This document shows, in pieces, positions 45,245 to 53,104 of a DNA stretch of 64,000 nt. Numbering within the stretch: position 1 is the first letter of the stretch; each line of letters opens with the position of its first letter. The stretch is from Variovorax sp. IB41 (lineage in GTDB: Bacteria > Pseudomonadota > Gammaproteobacteria > Burkholderiales > Burkholderiaceae_C): the NCBI RefSeq assembly GCF_016405905.1, contig NZ_JAEFCB010000009.1:1-64000 (forward strand), given 5' to 3'. The notes below the pieces were generated by a model. It was not told the DNA's origin, ran no database searches, and saw nothing but the letters and a program-made list of their open reading frames with translations. The position numbers and the translations under genes were made by a program.

Positions 45245-46153
45245 TCAGCTCCAGGCCTTGCCCAGCGCGTCCCAGGCGCTGGCGATCACCGGCTCGTCGC
45301 GCCGCGATGCCAGCGAGACGAAATTCAGCGCGCAGTCCAGCTGCACCCGGTCGGCCATCGCGAGGCCATGGGCCTGGCATTCGCGGATCGCGATCGAGTC
45401 GCGCACGAGGCTCAGGCCAATGCCCGACTTCAAGAGGTCGAGCATCGACGCCTCCTGGTCGACCAGCGCCACGCGCCGCGGCGAAAGGCCCAGCGGCGCG
45501 AACACGCGCTCCAGCAGCCGGTGGTGCGCCGACTCGGGCGGCGTCCCGAGCCAGGGCAGCGCGGCCAGCGCCTTCCAGTCGCGGCCCTGCACCTGCGGGC
45601 CCCAGCCGGCGGGCGCGACCACGCGGTAGGTGAAGCGGGTGAGGGTGCGGACCGCGAGCGCAGCCGGTGTGGGGCTCGAAGCGTCTTCGCCGGGATCGAG
45701 GTGAAACCCCACGTCCAGGTCCCCGCGCAGCACCTGCGCGAGCACGCTGCCGCTCATGCCGTGGCGCAGCTCGGTCTCGATCTGCGGCGCGGCCTCGACG
45801 AGCTCCCGCAGGAACACGCCCAGCCGGGTGAATTCCGGATCGAGGATCGTGCCGATGCGCAGCGCCCCGCGCACCGTGCCCTGGAGCTTGCGCGCGGCCT
45901 GCTGCAGATCGCCCACGGCGGCCAGCACCCGCTCGGCCTGCGGCAGCATCGCCGCGCCGTCGGCCGTGAGCGCCAGGCCGTGCGGCGTGCGCGTGAAGAG
46001 CGCGAGCCCGGTTTCCTCGGCCAGGCGCTTGAGCTGCAGGCTCACCGCGGGCTGCGTGAGGTGCAGCCGCTCGGCGGCGCGCGAGACGCTGCCTTCCTTC
46101 GCCGCGAGAACGAAGGCGCGCAAAATCTGCAGATCGATGGCGGCGGCAGTCAT
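45245..46153 (-). CDS. LysR-family transcriptional regulator
   Basis: A 302-residue LysR protein with HTH at residues 5-64 (LRAFVLAAKEGSVSRAAERLHLTQPAVSLQLKRL) and effector domain from about 92 (ALRIGTILDPEFTRLGVFL). It diverges from the unknown gene at 46240 and the GMC oxidoreductase behind it, which are its likely targets; a perfect inverted repeat lies between. Its stop is 135 bp from the MCE operon start. Confidence 0.9.
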   Translation of the reverse strand: MTAAAIDLQILRAFVLAAKEGSVSRAAERLHLTQPAVSLQLKRLAEETGLALFTRTPHGLALTADGAAMLPQAERVLAAVGDLQQAARKLQGTVRGALRIGTILDPEFTRLGVFLRELVEAAPQIETELRHGMSGSVLAQVLRGDLDVGFHLDPGEDASSPTPAALAVRTLTRFTYRVVAPAGWGPQVQGRDWKALAALPWLGTPPESAHHRLLERVFAPLGLSPRRVALVDQEASMLDLLKSGIGLSLVRDSIAIRECQAHGLAMADRVQLDCALNFVSLASRRDEPVIASAWDALGKAWS

Positions 46154-46171
46154 ATAAGACCGATTTATAAG

Positions 46172-46195
46172 CCAATGGCGCCGAAATCATTGGCC
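46172..46195. promoter_or_regulatory. Candidate LysR operator
   Basis: GCCAATG (46172-46178) and CATTGGC (46189-46195) form a perfect 7-bp inverted repeat with a 10-base spacer in the 86-bp divergent gap, 19 bp from the LysR start and 44 bp from the unknown gene. Size and spacing suit a LysR dimer site. Confidence 0.5.
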
Positions 46196-46239
46196 TTTCA
46201 TTCGGAGCGCGGGCTAAATCCTGGTCTGAAGCCCTCATC

Positions 46240-46875
46240 ATGTCCATGAATACTGGAAATATCGACGCACCCGAACCGATCGCCGGCCGCACCGGTCTTG
46301 CGGGCGGCATCGAGTCGTTCACGCTCGACCGCCAGCGCTTCTATTTCGGCTACGACCACAAGCAAGGGCGGGTGCTGTCGCCGGCGATCGACGACGCCGC
46401 GGCGATGGCGCGCTTCGCCAGCCGCCACATGCAGGCGATTTTTCCCGGGCGCCTGTTCGGGTTGCTCGGCAAGACGGGACCGAAGGACGAGGCCTTCTGG
46501 GCGGAGTTGGTGACGTGGTCCGAGAACGCCTCCGACCTGCGACCGGACCCGCTCGACCGCGCGCTGACTCGCATTCGGCTCGTCGCGGGCGTGTCGAAGC
46601 TCGCGCTGGCGATTAGGGAGAACCGCGTCGTGTACGAGTTCGCGCTCGACATGCTGCCGTGCGACCTGCTCGTGGCTGCGGGAGACGGCATGCCGCCACC
46701 AGCCGATGGCCAGGAAGACATCGAGGCACAGATCGCCATCGTCTCGGGCGACACACCCCTGCCGCCGGGCCGCGAGGTCGCCGACGTGGCACGCGCGCTG
46801 CAGGCCCGGCTGAACGCACTGGTACAAGGGGCGCACGGCAATTGGGCGGAGATGTTCCCGATGCTGGAGTCCTGA
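46240..46875 (+). CDS. Protein of unknown function
   Basis: A 211-residue soluble protein I do not recognise. Base use matches neighbours and the frame is uninterrupted, so it is probably real. It has no signal peptide or membrane helix. Recognisable patches are FTLDRQRFYFGYDHKQGRVLSP, FWAELVTWSENASDL (kept as short motifs FYFGYDHKQGRVL and WAELVTWSENA) and a C-terminal VARALQARLNALVQGAHGNWAEM. It lies between a LysR gene and a GMC oxidoreductase gene (70-bp gap), so it may act with that enzyme. An alternative ATG lies two codons in. Confidence 0.6.
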   Translation: MSMNTGNIDAPEPIAGRTGLAGGIESFTLDRQRFYFGYDHKQGRVLSPAIDDAAAMARFASRHMQAIFPGRLFGLLGKTGPKDEAFWAELVTWSENASDLRPDPLDRALTRIRLVAGVSKLALAIRENRVVYEFALDMLPCDLLVAAGDGMPPPADGQEDIEAQIAIVSGDTPLPPGREVADVARALQARLNALVQGAHGNWAEMFPMLES

Positions 46876-46945
46876 GCGGCGCGCATGGCGGCCGACCGCA
46901 ACAAGAGATCGATGACCGTGCAACCCTGAGCAACCAACAAGAACC

Positions 46946-48580
46946 ATGCGAGACAACGACAACACCTTCGACTACATCATCATCGGCGCCGGCACGGCGG
47001 GCTCGCTGATCGCCAACCGCCTGAGCGCGGACAAGACCAAGCGCGTGCTGCTCATCGAGGCCGGCCGCAAGGACGACTACCACTGGATCCACATTCCGGT
47101 CGGTTATCTCTACTGCATCGGCAACCCGCGCACCGACTGGCTCTACAACACCGAGCCCGACGCGGGCCTCAACGGCCGGGCGCTGCGCTATCCGCGTGGC
47201 AAGACGCTGGGCGGGTGCTCCAGCATCAACGGGATGATCTACATGCGCGGCCAGTCGCGCGACTACGACCAGTGGGCCGACCTCACCGGCGACGACAGCT
47301 GGCGCTGGCAGAACGTGCTGCCGGCGTTCAAGAAGCACGAGGACTTCTACCTGGGCGCCGACGAGCTGCACGGCGCCGGCGGCGAATGGCGCGTGGAGAA
47401 GCAGCGCCTGCGCTGGGACATCCTCGATGCGTTCGCCGAAGCCGCGGTCGAGGCCGGCGTGCCGCACACCACCGACTTCAACCGCGGCAGCAACGAAGGC
47501 GTGGGCTACTTCCAGGTCAACCAGAAGAACGGCTGGCGCTGGAACACGGCCAAGGCGTTCCTCAGGCCCACCTGCTACGGCCGGCCCAACTTCGAGCTGT
47601 GGACGGGCGCGCAGGTCTCGCGCCTCCTCTTCGAGAAAAACGAAGACGGCACGCAGCGCTGCACCGGCGCCGAGGTGTGGAACGGCAGCGAGATGAGCAC
47701 CGCGCGCGCCGAGCGCGAAGTGATCCTCTCCGCGGGCGCCATCGGCTCGCCGCAGATCCTGCAGCTCTCGGGCGTCGGTCCGGCAGAGCTCTTGCGCCAG
47801 CACGGCATCGACGTGGTGCTCGATGCGCCCGGCGTCGGCGCCAACCTGCAGGACCATCTGCAGATCCGCGCGGTCTACAAGATCGACGGCGCGCCCACGC
47901 TCAACGTGCTCGCCTCGTCGATGGTCGGCAAGGCGAAGATCGGCCTGGAATACCTCTTGAAGCGCAGCGGCCCGATGAGCATGGCGCCCTCGCAGCTGGG
48001 CGCCTTCACGCGCAGCTCCGAGGCCTACGAGTGGCCGAACCTCGAATACCACGTGCAGCCGCTTTCGCTCGATGCCTTCGGCGATCCGCTGCACAGCTTT
48101 CCGGCCTTCACCGCGAGCGTGTGCAACCTCAACCCGACGAGCCGGGGCTCGGTGCGCATCAAGAGCAGGCGCTTCGAGGACGCACCGGCCATCGCGCCCA
48201 ACTACCTCAGCACCGACGAAGACCGCAAGGTGGCCGCCGATTCGCTGCGCGTGACGCGCCGCATCGCCTCGCAGCCCGCGCTCGCCAAGTACAAGCCCGA
48301 GGAGTGGAAGCCCGGCGTGCAGTACCAGAGCGACGAAGACCTCGCGCGCCTGGCCGGCGACATTGCCACCACCATCTTCCATCCGGTGGGCACCACCAAG
48401 ATGGGCGCCGACGGGGATGCGATGGCGGTGCTCGATGCGAAGCTGCGCGTGCGCGGCATCCAGGGCCTGCGCGTGGTGGATGCGGGCGCGATGCCGACCA
48501 TCACGAGCGGCAACACCAACAGCCCCACGTTGATGATGGCCGAGAAGGCCGCGGGCTGGATCGTCGAAGCCAACCGCTGA
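46946..48580 (+). CDS. GMC-family FAD-dependent oxidoreductase
   Basis: A 544-residue flavoprotein of the glucose-methanol-choline family, likely oxidising a primary alcohol. FAD motif IIGAGTAGSLIANRLS near residue 11, RGKTLGGCSSINGMIYMRG near 83 (PROSITE-type GMC motif 1), SAGAIGSPQILQLSGVGP near 260 (motif 2) and the C-terminal His-Asn region HPVGTTKMG near 478 and SGNTNSPTLMMAEKAA. No signal peptide. It may be a cytoplasmic alcohol dehydrogenase; the substrate is not evident. Confidence 0.9.
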   Translation: MRDNDNTFDYIIIGAGTAGSLIANRLSADKTKRVLLIEAGRKDDYHWIHIPVGYLYCIGNPRTDWLYNTEPDAGLNGRALRYPRGKTLGGCSSINGMIYMRGQSRDYDQWADLTGDDSWRWQNVLPAFKKHEDFYLGADELHGAGGEWRVEKQRLRWDILDAFAEAAVEAGVPHTTDFNRGSNEGVGYFQVNQKNGWRWNTAKAFLRPTCYGRPNFELWTGAQVSRLLFEKNEDGTQRCTGAEVWNGSEMSTARAEREVILSAGAIGSPQILQLSGVGPAELLRQHGIDVVLDAPGVGANLQDHLQIRAVYKIDGAPTLNVLASSMVGKAKIGLEYLLKRSGPMSMAPSQLGAFTRSSEAYEWPNLEYHVQPLSLDAFGDPLHSFPAFTASVCNLNPTSRGSVRIKSRRFEDAPAIAPNYLSTDEDRKVAADSLRVTRRIASQPALAKYKPEEWKPGVQYQSDEDLARLAGDIATTIFHPVGTTKMGADGDAMAVLDAKLRVRGIQGLRVVDAGAMPTITSGNTNSPTLMMAEKAAGWIVEANR

Positions 48581-48606
48581 ATCAAGTTGCGCTTGAGAAA
48601 ATAAAT

Positions 48607-48666
48607 CCGTTCACGCTGAGCTTGTCGAAGCGCCGCGCAAGGCTTCGACAAGCTCAGCCCGAACGG
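48607..48666. repeat. 60-bp palindromic repeat, copy B
   Basis: Inverted copy of the element at 33281-33340, differing at 2 of 60 positions from its reverse complement. It lies between the convergent GMC oxidoreductase and tetR-like genes, where it could also stop transcription from both sides. Confidence 0.9.
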
Positions 48667-48704
48667 CTCTTGTTGATCAAAGCGAGGTCGTGTGAAAGGC
48701 CGTC

Positions 48705-49379
48705 TCAGCGGCGCGGTGTCGGCTTGCGCCGCGTGGCTTTGGGCTCCTTGCCCTCTTCGGTTTTCTTGTTCCCAAGGCGCGCCTTCGCGCCTTCGATCAT
48801 GAACTCCACGCCGATGTCGAACATCGCATCGGGCCCGGCCTTGCGGTAGCTGGCAAACGCCTCGGCCAGCAGGGGCCGCGATGCCGCGGCGGCATCGAGC
48901 GTCTGCTGGCGCGCTGGCGCGTCGTCGGGCGCGGCCTGCTCTTCCAGCACGCAGCCCACGGTGTAGCGGCCGAGCGCGATCATCAGCGCCATCGCATCTG
49001 TCGCCGGCATGCCGCGGCTGACCACGGCTGCAAGCTGGGCCTCCACCATTTCCAGGTCGCCGGGATCGGGCTCCGTGCCCGCATGCAGGCGCGCACCGTC
49101 GCGCCGTGCCAGCAGCGCACGGCGAAAGCTGCGCGCGTTCTCGCGCAGGAACTCTCCCCATGACTCGCCTTCCAGCGGCAGCCGGCGCTCGTGCGCGCGG
49201 CGCAGGATCTCGCCGCTCATCGCGTCGAGCAGCGCGCGCTTGTTCTTGAAATGCCAGTACAGCGCGGGCTGCTGCACGCCCAGGCGCTCGGCCAGGAGCC
49301 GCGTGCTGAGCTTGTCCATGCCGACCTCGTCGAGCAGCGCGAGCGCCGCCTCGAGGATCGTTTCGCTATCCAGTTTCAT
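48705..49379 (-). CDS. tetR: TetR tetracycline-repressor-like regulator
   Basis: A 224-residue repressor close to true tetracycline repressors rather than the broad TetR/AcrR group. HTH near residues 22-45 (STRLLAERLGVQQPALYWHFKNKRALLDAM) and the C-terminal core PLEGESWGEFLRENARSFRRALL, RDGARLHAGT, GRYTVGCVLEEQ match the Tn10-class layout recalled from memory. A basic tail (KKTEEGKEPKATRRKPTPRR) is extra. It diverges from a TetA-like exporter with two operator-like palindromes between them. Confidence 0.85.
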   Translation of the reverse strand: MKLDSETILEAALALLDEVGMDKLSTRLLAERLGVQQPALYWHFKNKRALLDAMSGEILRRAHERRLPLEGESWGEFLRENARSFRRALLARRDGARLHAGTEPDPGDLEMVEAQLAAVVSRGMPATDAMALMIALGRYTVGCVLEEQAAPDDAPARQQTLDAAAASRPLLAEAFASYRKAGPDAMFDIGVEFMIEGAKARLGNKKTEEGKEPKATRRKPTPRR

Positions 49380-49433
49380 GCCGATGTCCGTGCCTGTGAT
49401 CCAAGCCTGTTTCCGGACCGATGGTACGGGGAC

Positions 49434-49462
49434 TTCCCAGCCAGGAATTTATCGATGATAAT
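49434..49462 (+). promoter_or_regulatory. Putative promoter of the tetA-like gene
   Basis: TTCCCA (49434-49439) and GATAAT (49457-49462) are spaced 17 bp apart. A start point about 7 bases after the -10 box would be at 49469-49470, just before the ATG at 49472, so the mRNA would have almost no leader. Confidence 0.5.
49449..49461. promoter_or_regulatory. tet operator-like palindrome 1
   Basis: TTATCGATGATAA has five matched pairs around a three-base centre and resembles the TATCA-TTGATA core of tet operators. It overlaps the putative -10 box of the tetA-like gene. Confidence 0.6.
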
Positions 49463-49465
49463 TCC

Positions 49466-49478
49466 TTATCAATGATAA
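49466..49478. promoter_or_regulatory. tet operator-like palindrome 2
   Basis: TTATCAATGATAA has six matched pairs around one central base and contains the core of known tet operators. Its centre is 17 bp from operator 1. It contains the proposed ATG (49472-49474) of the exporter gene. Confidence 0.65.
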
Positions 49479-50689
49479 ATTCCAACACATCTTCTTCGGT
49501 TGCCGCCGCGGGCAGCCGCCACGCGCAGGGGGTGATCCTGGCGATCGTCACGCTCGACGCCATCGGCATCAGCCTGGTCATGCCCATCCTGCCGAGCCTG
49601 CTGCGCGAGGTCGGCCACACGGGCGACCTCGGCTGGCACTTCGGCGCCTTTCTCTCGCTCTACGCGCTGATGCAATTCCTCTGCGCGCCCGTGCTCGGCG
49701 CGCTCAGCGACCGCTTCGGACGGCGGCCCGTGCTGCTGGTCTCGGTGGCCGGCGCGGCGATCGATGCGCTCTTCATGGCCTTCGCGCCCTCGCTGTGGAT
49801 GCTGTTCGTGGGCCGCGCGATCGCGGGCATGACCGGCGCGAGCATGGCGGTGGCCTCGGCGGCCATCGCCGACCTCACGCCCGAGCACCAGCGCGCGCGC
49901 TGGTTCGGCCGCATGGGCGCGTGCTTCGGTTTGGGCTTCATCGCCGGACCGGCGATCGGCGGCGTGCTCGGCGACCACGGCGTGCGGCTGCCGTTCGTGG
50001 CGGCCGCGGTGCTCAACGGCATCACCTTTCTCGTCGGCCTGCTGGTGCTGCGCGAGTCGCGTCCGCCCGCGCTCGCGTCCAAGCCCTTCGACCGCGGCGT
50101 GCTGCATCCGCTCGCGCCGCTGCGCTGGGCCGCAGGCTTTCCCGCGCTGCTGCCGATCCTCGGTGTCTTCCTGGTGCTCGTGCTGGTGGGCGAAGTGGCC
50201 GGCACGACCTGGGTGATCCACGGCGAAGACCGCTACGCCTGGAGCGGCACCACGGTCGGCCTCTCGCTCGCGGGCTTCGGCCTGATCCATGCGCTGGTGC
50301 AGGGCGTCCTGGCGGGCCCGCTGGTCGAGCGCTGGGGCGAGCGCGCGGCGATCGCGGTCGGCACGCTCTCGGACTGCACGGCCTACGCGTTGATCGCCTT
50401 CGCCTCGCAGGGCTGGATGGCGCTCGCGCTGCTGCCGTTCCTGTGCATGGGCGGCGTCGGCCAGCCCGCGCTGCAGGCGATGCTCTCGCGGCGCGTGGGC
50501 GAGGCCGACCAGGGGCGGCTGCAAGGCGTGCTCGCGAGCATCTCCAGCCTGGCCTCGGTGGTCGGCCCGCTCATGATCAGCTCGCTCTACTTCGCGTTCC
50601 GCGTGCGCTTCCCGGGCATCGTGTGGTTGGTTGGCGCCGTGCTCTACCTGCTGTGTCTGCCGGTGCTGATGCGAAAGACGAAGGCCTAA
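49472..50689 (+). CDS. tetA: TetA-like MFS drug exporter
   Basis: A 405-residue twelve-helix major facilitator exporter of the tetracycline-efflux type. TLDAIGISLVMPILPSLLREV in helix 1 (short motif LDAIGI) and the loop motif GALSDRFGRRPVLL near residue 75 are characteristic, as is GRAIAGMTGASMAVASA near 115. ATG 49472 gives a 19-residue polar N-terminus; it has no Shine-Dalgarno and lies inside operator 2, so translation may be leaderless. Pairing with tetR supports drug-responsive control, although the true ligand could be another compound and chromosomal homologues need not give resistance. Confidence 0.82.
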   Translation: MINSNTSSSVAAAGSRHAQGVILAIVTLDAIGISLVMPILPSLLREVGHTGDLGWHFGAFLSLYALMQFLCAPVLGALSDRFGRRPVLLVSVAGAAIDALFMAFAPSLWMLFVGRAIAGMTGASMAVASAAIADLTPEHQRARWFGRMGACFGLGFIAGPAIGGVLGDHGVRLPFVAAAVLNGITFLVGLLVLRESRPPALASKPFDRGVLHPLAPLRWAAGFPALLPILGVFLVLVLVGEVAGTTWVIHGEDRYAWSGTTVGLSLAGFGLIHALVQGVLAGPLVERWGERAAIAVGTLSDCTAYALIAFASQGWMALALLPFLCMGGVGQPALQAMLSRRVGEADQGRLQGVLASISSLASVVGPLMISSLYFAFRVRFPGIVWLVGAVLYLLCLPVLMRKTKA

Positions 50690-50721
50690 CCACCTAACCG
50701 CCCGCCCCGCCCCTTCGAGAA

Positions 50722-50758
50722 CACCGAGGAACCGGCTTTGCCGGGCCTCAGGTGTTGC
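50722..50758. repeat. Hairpin repeat between convergent tetA-like and receptor genes
   Basis: The arms 50722-50738 and 50742-50758 pair through AACACC/GGTGTT, GAGG/CCTC and CCGGC/GCCGG with internal loops. A second small stem CCCCC-GGTA-GGGGG follows near 50760-50774, and the tail GGTTGGCGAAGCGACACGAAG runs to the receptor stop. The 123-bp gap holds no gene. It probably works as a bidirectional terminator region and resembles intergenic repeats I associate with Comamonadaceae. Confidence 0.55.
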
Positions 50759-50812
50759 CCCCGGTAGGGGGTTGGCGAAGCGACACGAAGTGCGCGAAGA
50801 CTGGGGGCGAGC

Positions 50813-51892
50813 CTATTTCTCAATCGTCTTGTTCCAGCGCGAGTTCCATGCGGGCCGGTTCGCGTTGATGCTCTCCCAGTCGATGGTGATCGCAGTCTTC
50901 ATCCATTTGTTGATGTCCGCCACCTGCGTCGCGCCTTCGCCCACGGCCGGCGCCTTCGGGTTGGTCGGGATCTGCGCGCCGTACTGGAGCACGTTGGCCT
51001 GCGCGAGCGGGCTGAGCAAGAACTCGGCGAGCTTCTGCGAGAGCTCGGGCTCGCTGTTGTTGGCGATCACGCACTGGCCCACCATCAGCACCACCGCGCC
51101 TTCCTTGGGCGGCGCGTACTCCACCGGAATGCCCTTGGTCTTGAGCGCGGCCACGGCCGTGGGCGTGAGCGGGAAGATGGCCGCCTCGCCGGTCTGCACC
51201 ATCTCCGAGAGCTTGGCCGAACTGGGGATGTACTCCAGCACGTTGGGGCCGACGGTGGTGGGCCAGGCCTTGAAGCCGGGCTCCACGTTCTTGTCGTTGC
51301 CGCCCTGGATGCGGTTGAACATCAAGAAGCCGTGCAGCCCGAACGACGAGGACGACATCGACTGGAACACCACCTTGCCCTTGAACTTCGGGTCGGCCAG
51401 GTCCATCCACGAGGTGGGCGCGGCCCAGCCCTTTTCCTTGAACATCTTGGCGTTGTAGGCGAGACCCGTCATGCCCAGGCTCACGCCGCTGGCCATGTCG
51501 TCCTTGAAGCGCGCGGCCGGGTAGATCTCGGCGAGCGACGGGTTGGGCTTTTGCTTCTGGCACAGGCCCATGCCGATGGCGCGCACCATGATGCCGTCGT
51601 CCAGGAACATCACGTGCATCTGCGGGCGGTCCTTGTTGGCCTGCGCCTTCGCGAGGATGTCCGACGAGGTGCCCGGCACCACCACCACCTTCGCGCCGTA
51701 CAGCTTCTCGAAGGCCGGGAACACGTACTGCGTGTACGCCTTCTCCATGGTGCCGCCGTTCATGCCGATGTAGAGCGTCTTGGTCTGCGCGCTGGCCGCG
51801 CCGGTGGCCGCGAGCAAGGACACCGCCGCCGCCCCGAGCAGGGTCCGGCGAAGGGAAAAGGTCTTCTGGGAACAGGACATGGTGCGGGACAT
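50813..51892 (-). CDS. Extracellular solute-binding protein (PotD/Fe-type family 1)
   Basis: A 359-residue periplasmic receptor with a signal peptide (residues 1-35, cleavage near ASAQT) and the family layout TLYIGMNGGTMEKAY, VPGTSSDILAKAQ, LAYNAKMFKEKGW and PTSWMDLADPKFKGKV (short motif SWMDLADPKF). It would bind the substrate for the PotABC-type importer encoded earlier in the same operon, of which it is the last gene, 12 bp after the FAD oxidoreductase. AAAGG 7 bases upstream supports ATG 51892 over 51880. Ligand unknown; an amine, opine or cyclic imino acid fits the enzymes. Confidence 0.85.
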   Translation of the reverse strand: MSRTMSCSQKTFSLRRTLLGAAAVSLLAATGAASAQTKTLYIGMNGGTMEKAYTQYVFPAFEKLYGAKVVVVPGTSSDILAKAQANKDRPQMHVMFLDDGIMVRAIGMGLCQKQKPNPSLAEIYPAARFKDDMASGVSLGMTGLAYNAKMFKEKGWAAPTSWMDLADPKFKGKVVFQSMSSSSFGLHGFLMFNRIQGGNDKNVEPGFKAWPTTVGPNVLEYIPSSAKLSEMVQTGEAAIFPLTPTAVAALKTKGIPVEYAPPKEGAVVLMVGQCVIANNSEPELSQKLAEFLLSPLAQANVLQYGAQIPTNPKAPAVGEGATQVADINKWMKTAITIDWESINANRPAWNSRWNKTIEK

Positions 51893-51904
51893 GGTGGTTG
51901 CCTT

Positions 51905-53104
51905 TCAGGGGAGGGTGGGGACGGAAGTGGAACTGGAGACGGACGAGGAAGGGCTTTGTTCTTCGTCCGCGCCTTCTCCCTCTTCGTCGGGAAAGGAGCG
52001 GTCGACCGCGAACGCATCGATCGGCGTGCTGCTGCGGCCATCGCGCACCAGCTCGGCCAGCACCTCGCCCGCGGCGGGGCCGATCTGGAAGCCCGCGCCC
52101 GAGAAGCCGAAGCCATGAAAGAGGCCGGGCGTCGTGCGGCTGGGCCCGAGCACCGGCTGGCGGTCGGGCATGTTGCCCTCGGTGCCGCTCCAGGTGCGGA
52201 TGAAATGCGCATGGCGCAGCGCGGGCAGCAGCTCGATGGCCTGCATTGCGAGCGTGGCGATGGCGTCGCGGTCGACGCGGGCGCGGTCGGCATCGAGCGC
52301 ATAGCCCCGGCCGCCGCCGAGCACGAGGTTGCCGCGCGCCACCTGCCGGCCGTAGATGCCACCGCCCTCGACACCGAGGCTCCAGTCCATGAAGTGCGGC
52401 ATCGGCTCGGTCACCGCCATCACGGGATGGCTCGCGCGCAGCGGAACGATCTCGCCGAATTGGGCGGCGAACGGCGCGGCCCACGCGCCCGCGCAGTTGA
52501 GCAGCACCGGCGCATGCACCTGGAGCGCATTGCCCGAGCGCAGCATGAACATCGCGCCGTCGTGCGCCACTTCGTCGACCGGGTGGCGCTCGAAGATCTG
52601 CGCGCCCGCGCGCTGCGCCGCGAGCGCGAACGCGGGCGACACGAGGCGTGGATTGGCCTGCCCGTCTTCCACGCACAGCGAGCCGCCGACCGCGCGCGGG
52701 CCGAGCCAAGGGCAGCGCTCGCGCAGGCGCGCCGCGGAGATCAGTTCGAGCCCGAGGTCGAAATCGAGGCTCTGTGCGCGGTAGCGTTCGAGCGAGGCCA
52801 TGTCCGATTCGCTGCGCGCGATCTTGAAATGGCCCGAGCGCAGGTACTCGCCGTCGGTGCCGAGCAGCGAGGGCAGGCGGCCCCATATCTGGTGCGCGCG
52901 CTGCGCGAGCGGCAGCTGGCTCAGCGGCCGCCCCTGGCGCCGCACGCCGCCGAAGTTCACGCCGCTAGAGCGCGAGCCGCAGAGGTCGCGCTCCAGCAGC
53001 GCCACGCCGATGCCCATGTGCCGCAGCGCGAGCGCGGCCGACGAGCCGACGATGCCGCCGCCGACGATGGCCACATCGGTGCGCAGGGTGCGGAGCGAAC
53101 TCAT
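51905..53104 (-). CDS. DAO-family FAD oxidoreductase, beta-type subunit of amine dehydrogenase
   Basis: A 399-residue glycine/D-amino-acid oxidase family flavoprotein. FAD motif DVAIVGGGIVGSSAALAL near residue 10, SRSSGVNFGGVRRQGR near 47, and GLFHGFGFSGAGFQIGPAAGEVLAELV (short motif GFSGAGFQIGP) near 345. A Ser/Glu-rich tail ends the protein. With the two genes before it (each overlapping by 4 bp) it makes a complex of the HcnABC/opine oxidase/D-hydroxyproline dehydrogenase type, where this subunit oxidises the C-N bond. Substrate candidates are pipecolate, proline derivatives or opines. Confidence 0.88.
   Translation of the reverse strand: MSSLRTLRTDVAIVGGGIVGSSAALALRHMGIGVALLERDLCGSRSSGVNFGGVRRQGRPLSQLPLAQRAHQIWGRLPSLLGTDGEYLRSGHFKIARSESDMASLERYRAQSLDFDLGLELISAARLRERCPWLGPRAVGGSLCVEDGQANPRLVSPAFALAAQRAGAQIFERHPVDEVAHDGAMFMLRSGNALQVHAPVLLNCAGAWAAPFAAQFGEIVPLRASHPVMAVTEPMPHFMDWSLGVEGGGIYGRQVARGNLVLGGGRGYALDADRARVDRDAIATLAMQAIELLPALRHAHFIRTWSGTEGNMPDRQPVLGPSRTTPGLFHGFGFSGAGFQIGPAAGEVLAELVRDGRSSTPIDAFAVDRSFPDEEGEGADEEQSPSSSVSSSTSVPTLP

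Noticed and set aside
48705..50689. Acquired tetracycline-resistance transposon
   Set aside because: No transposase, terminal repeats or composition change is visible; the pair looks like a chromosomal homologue.
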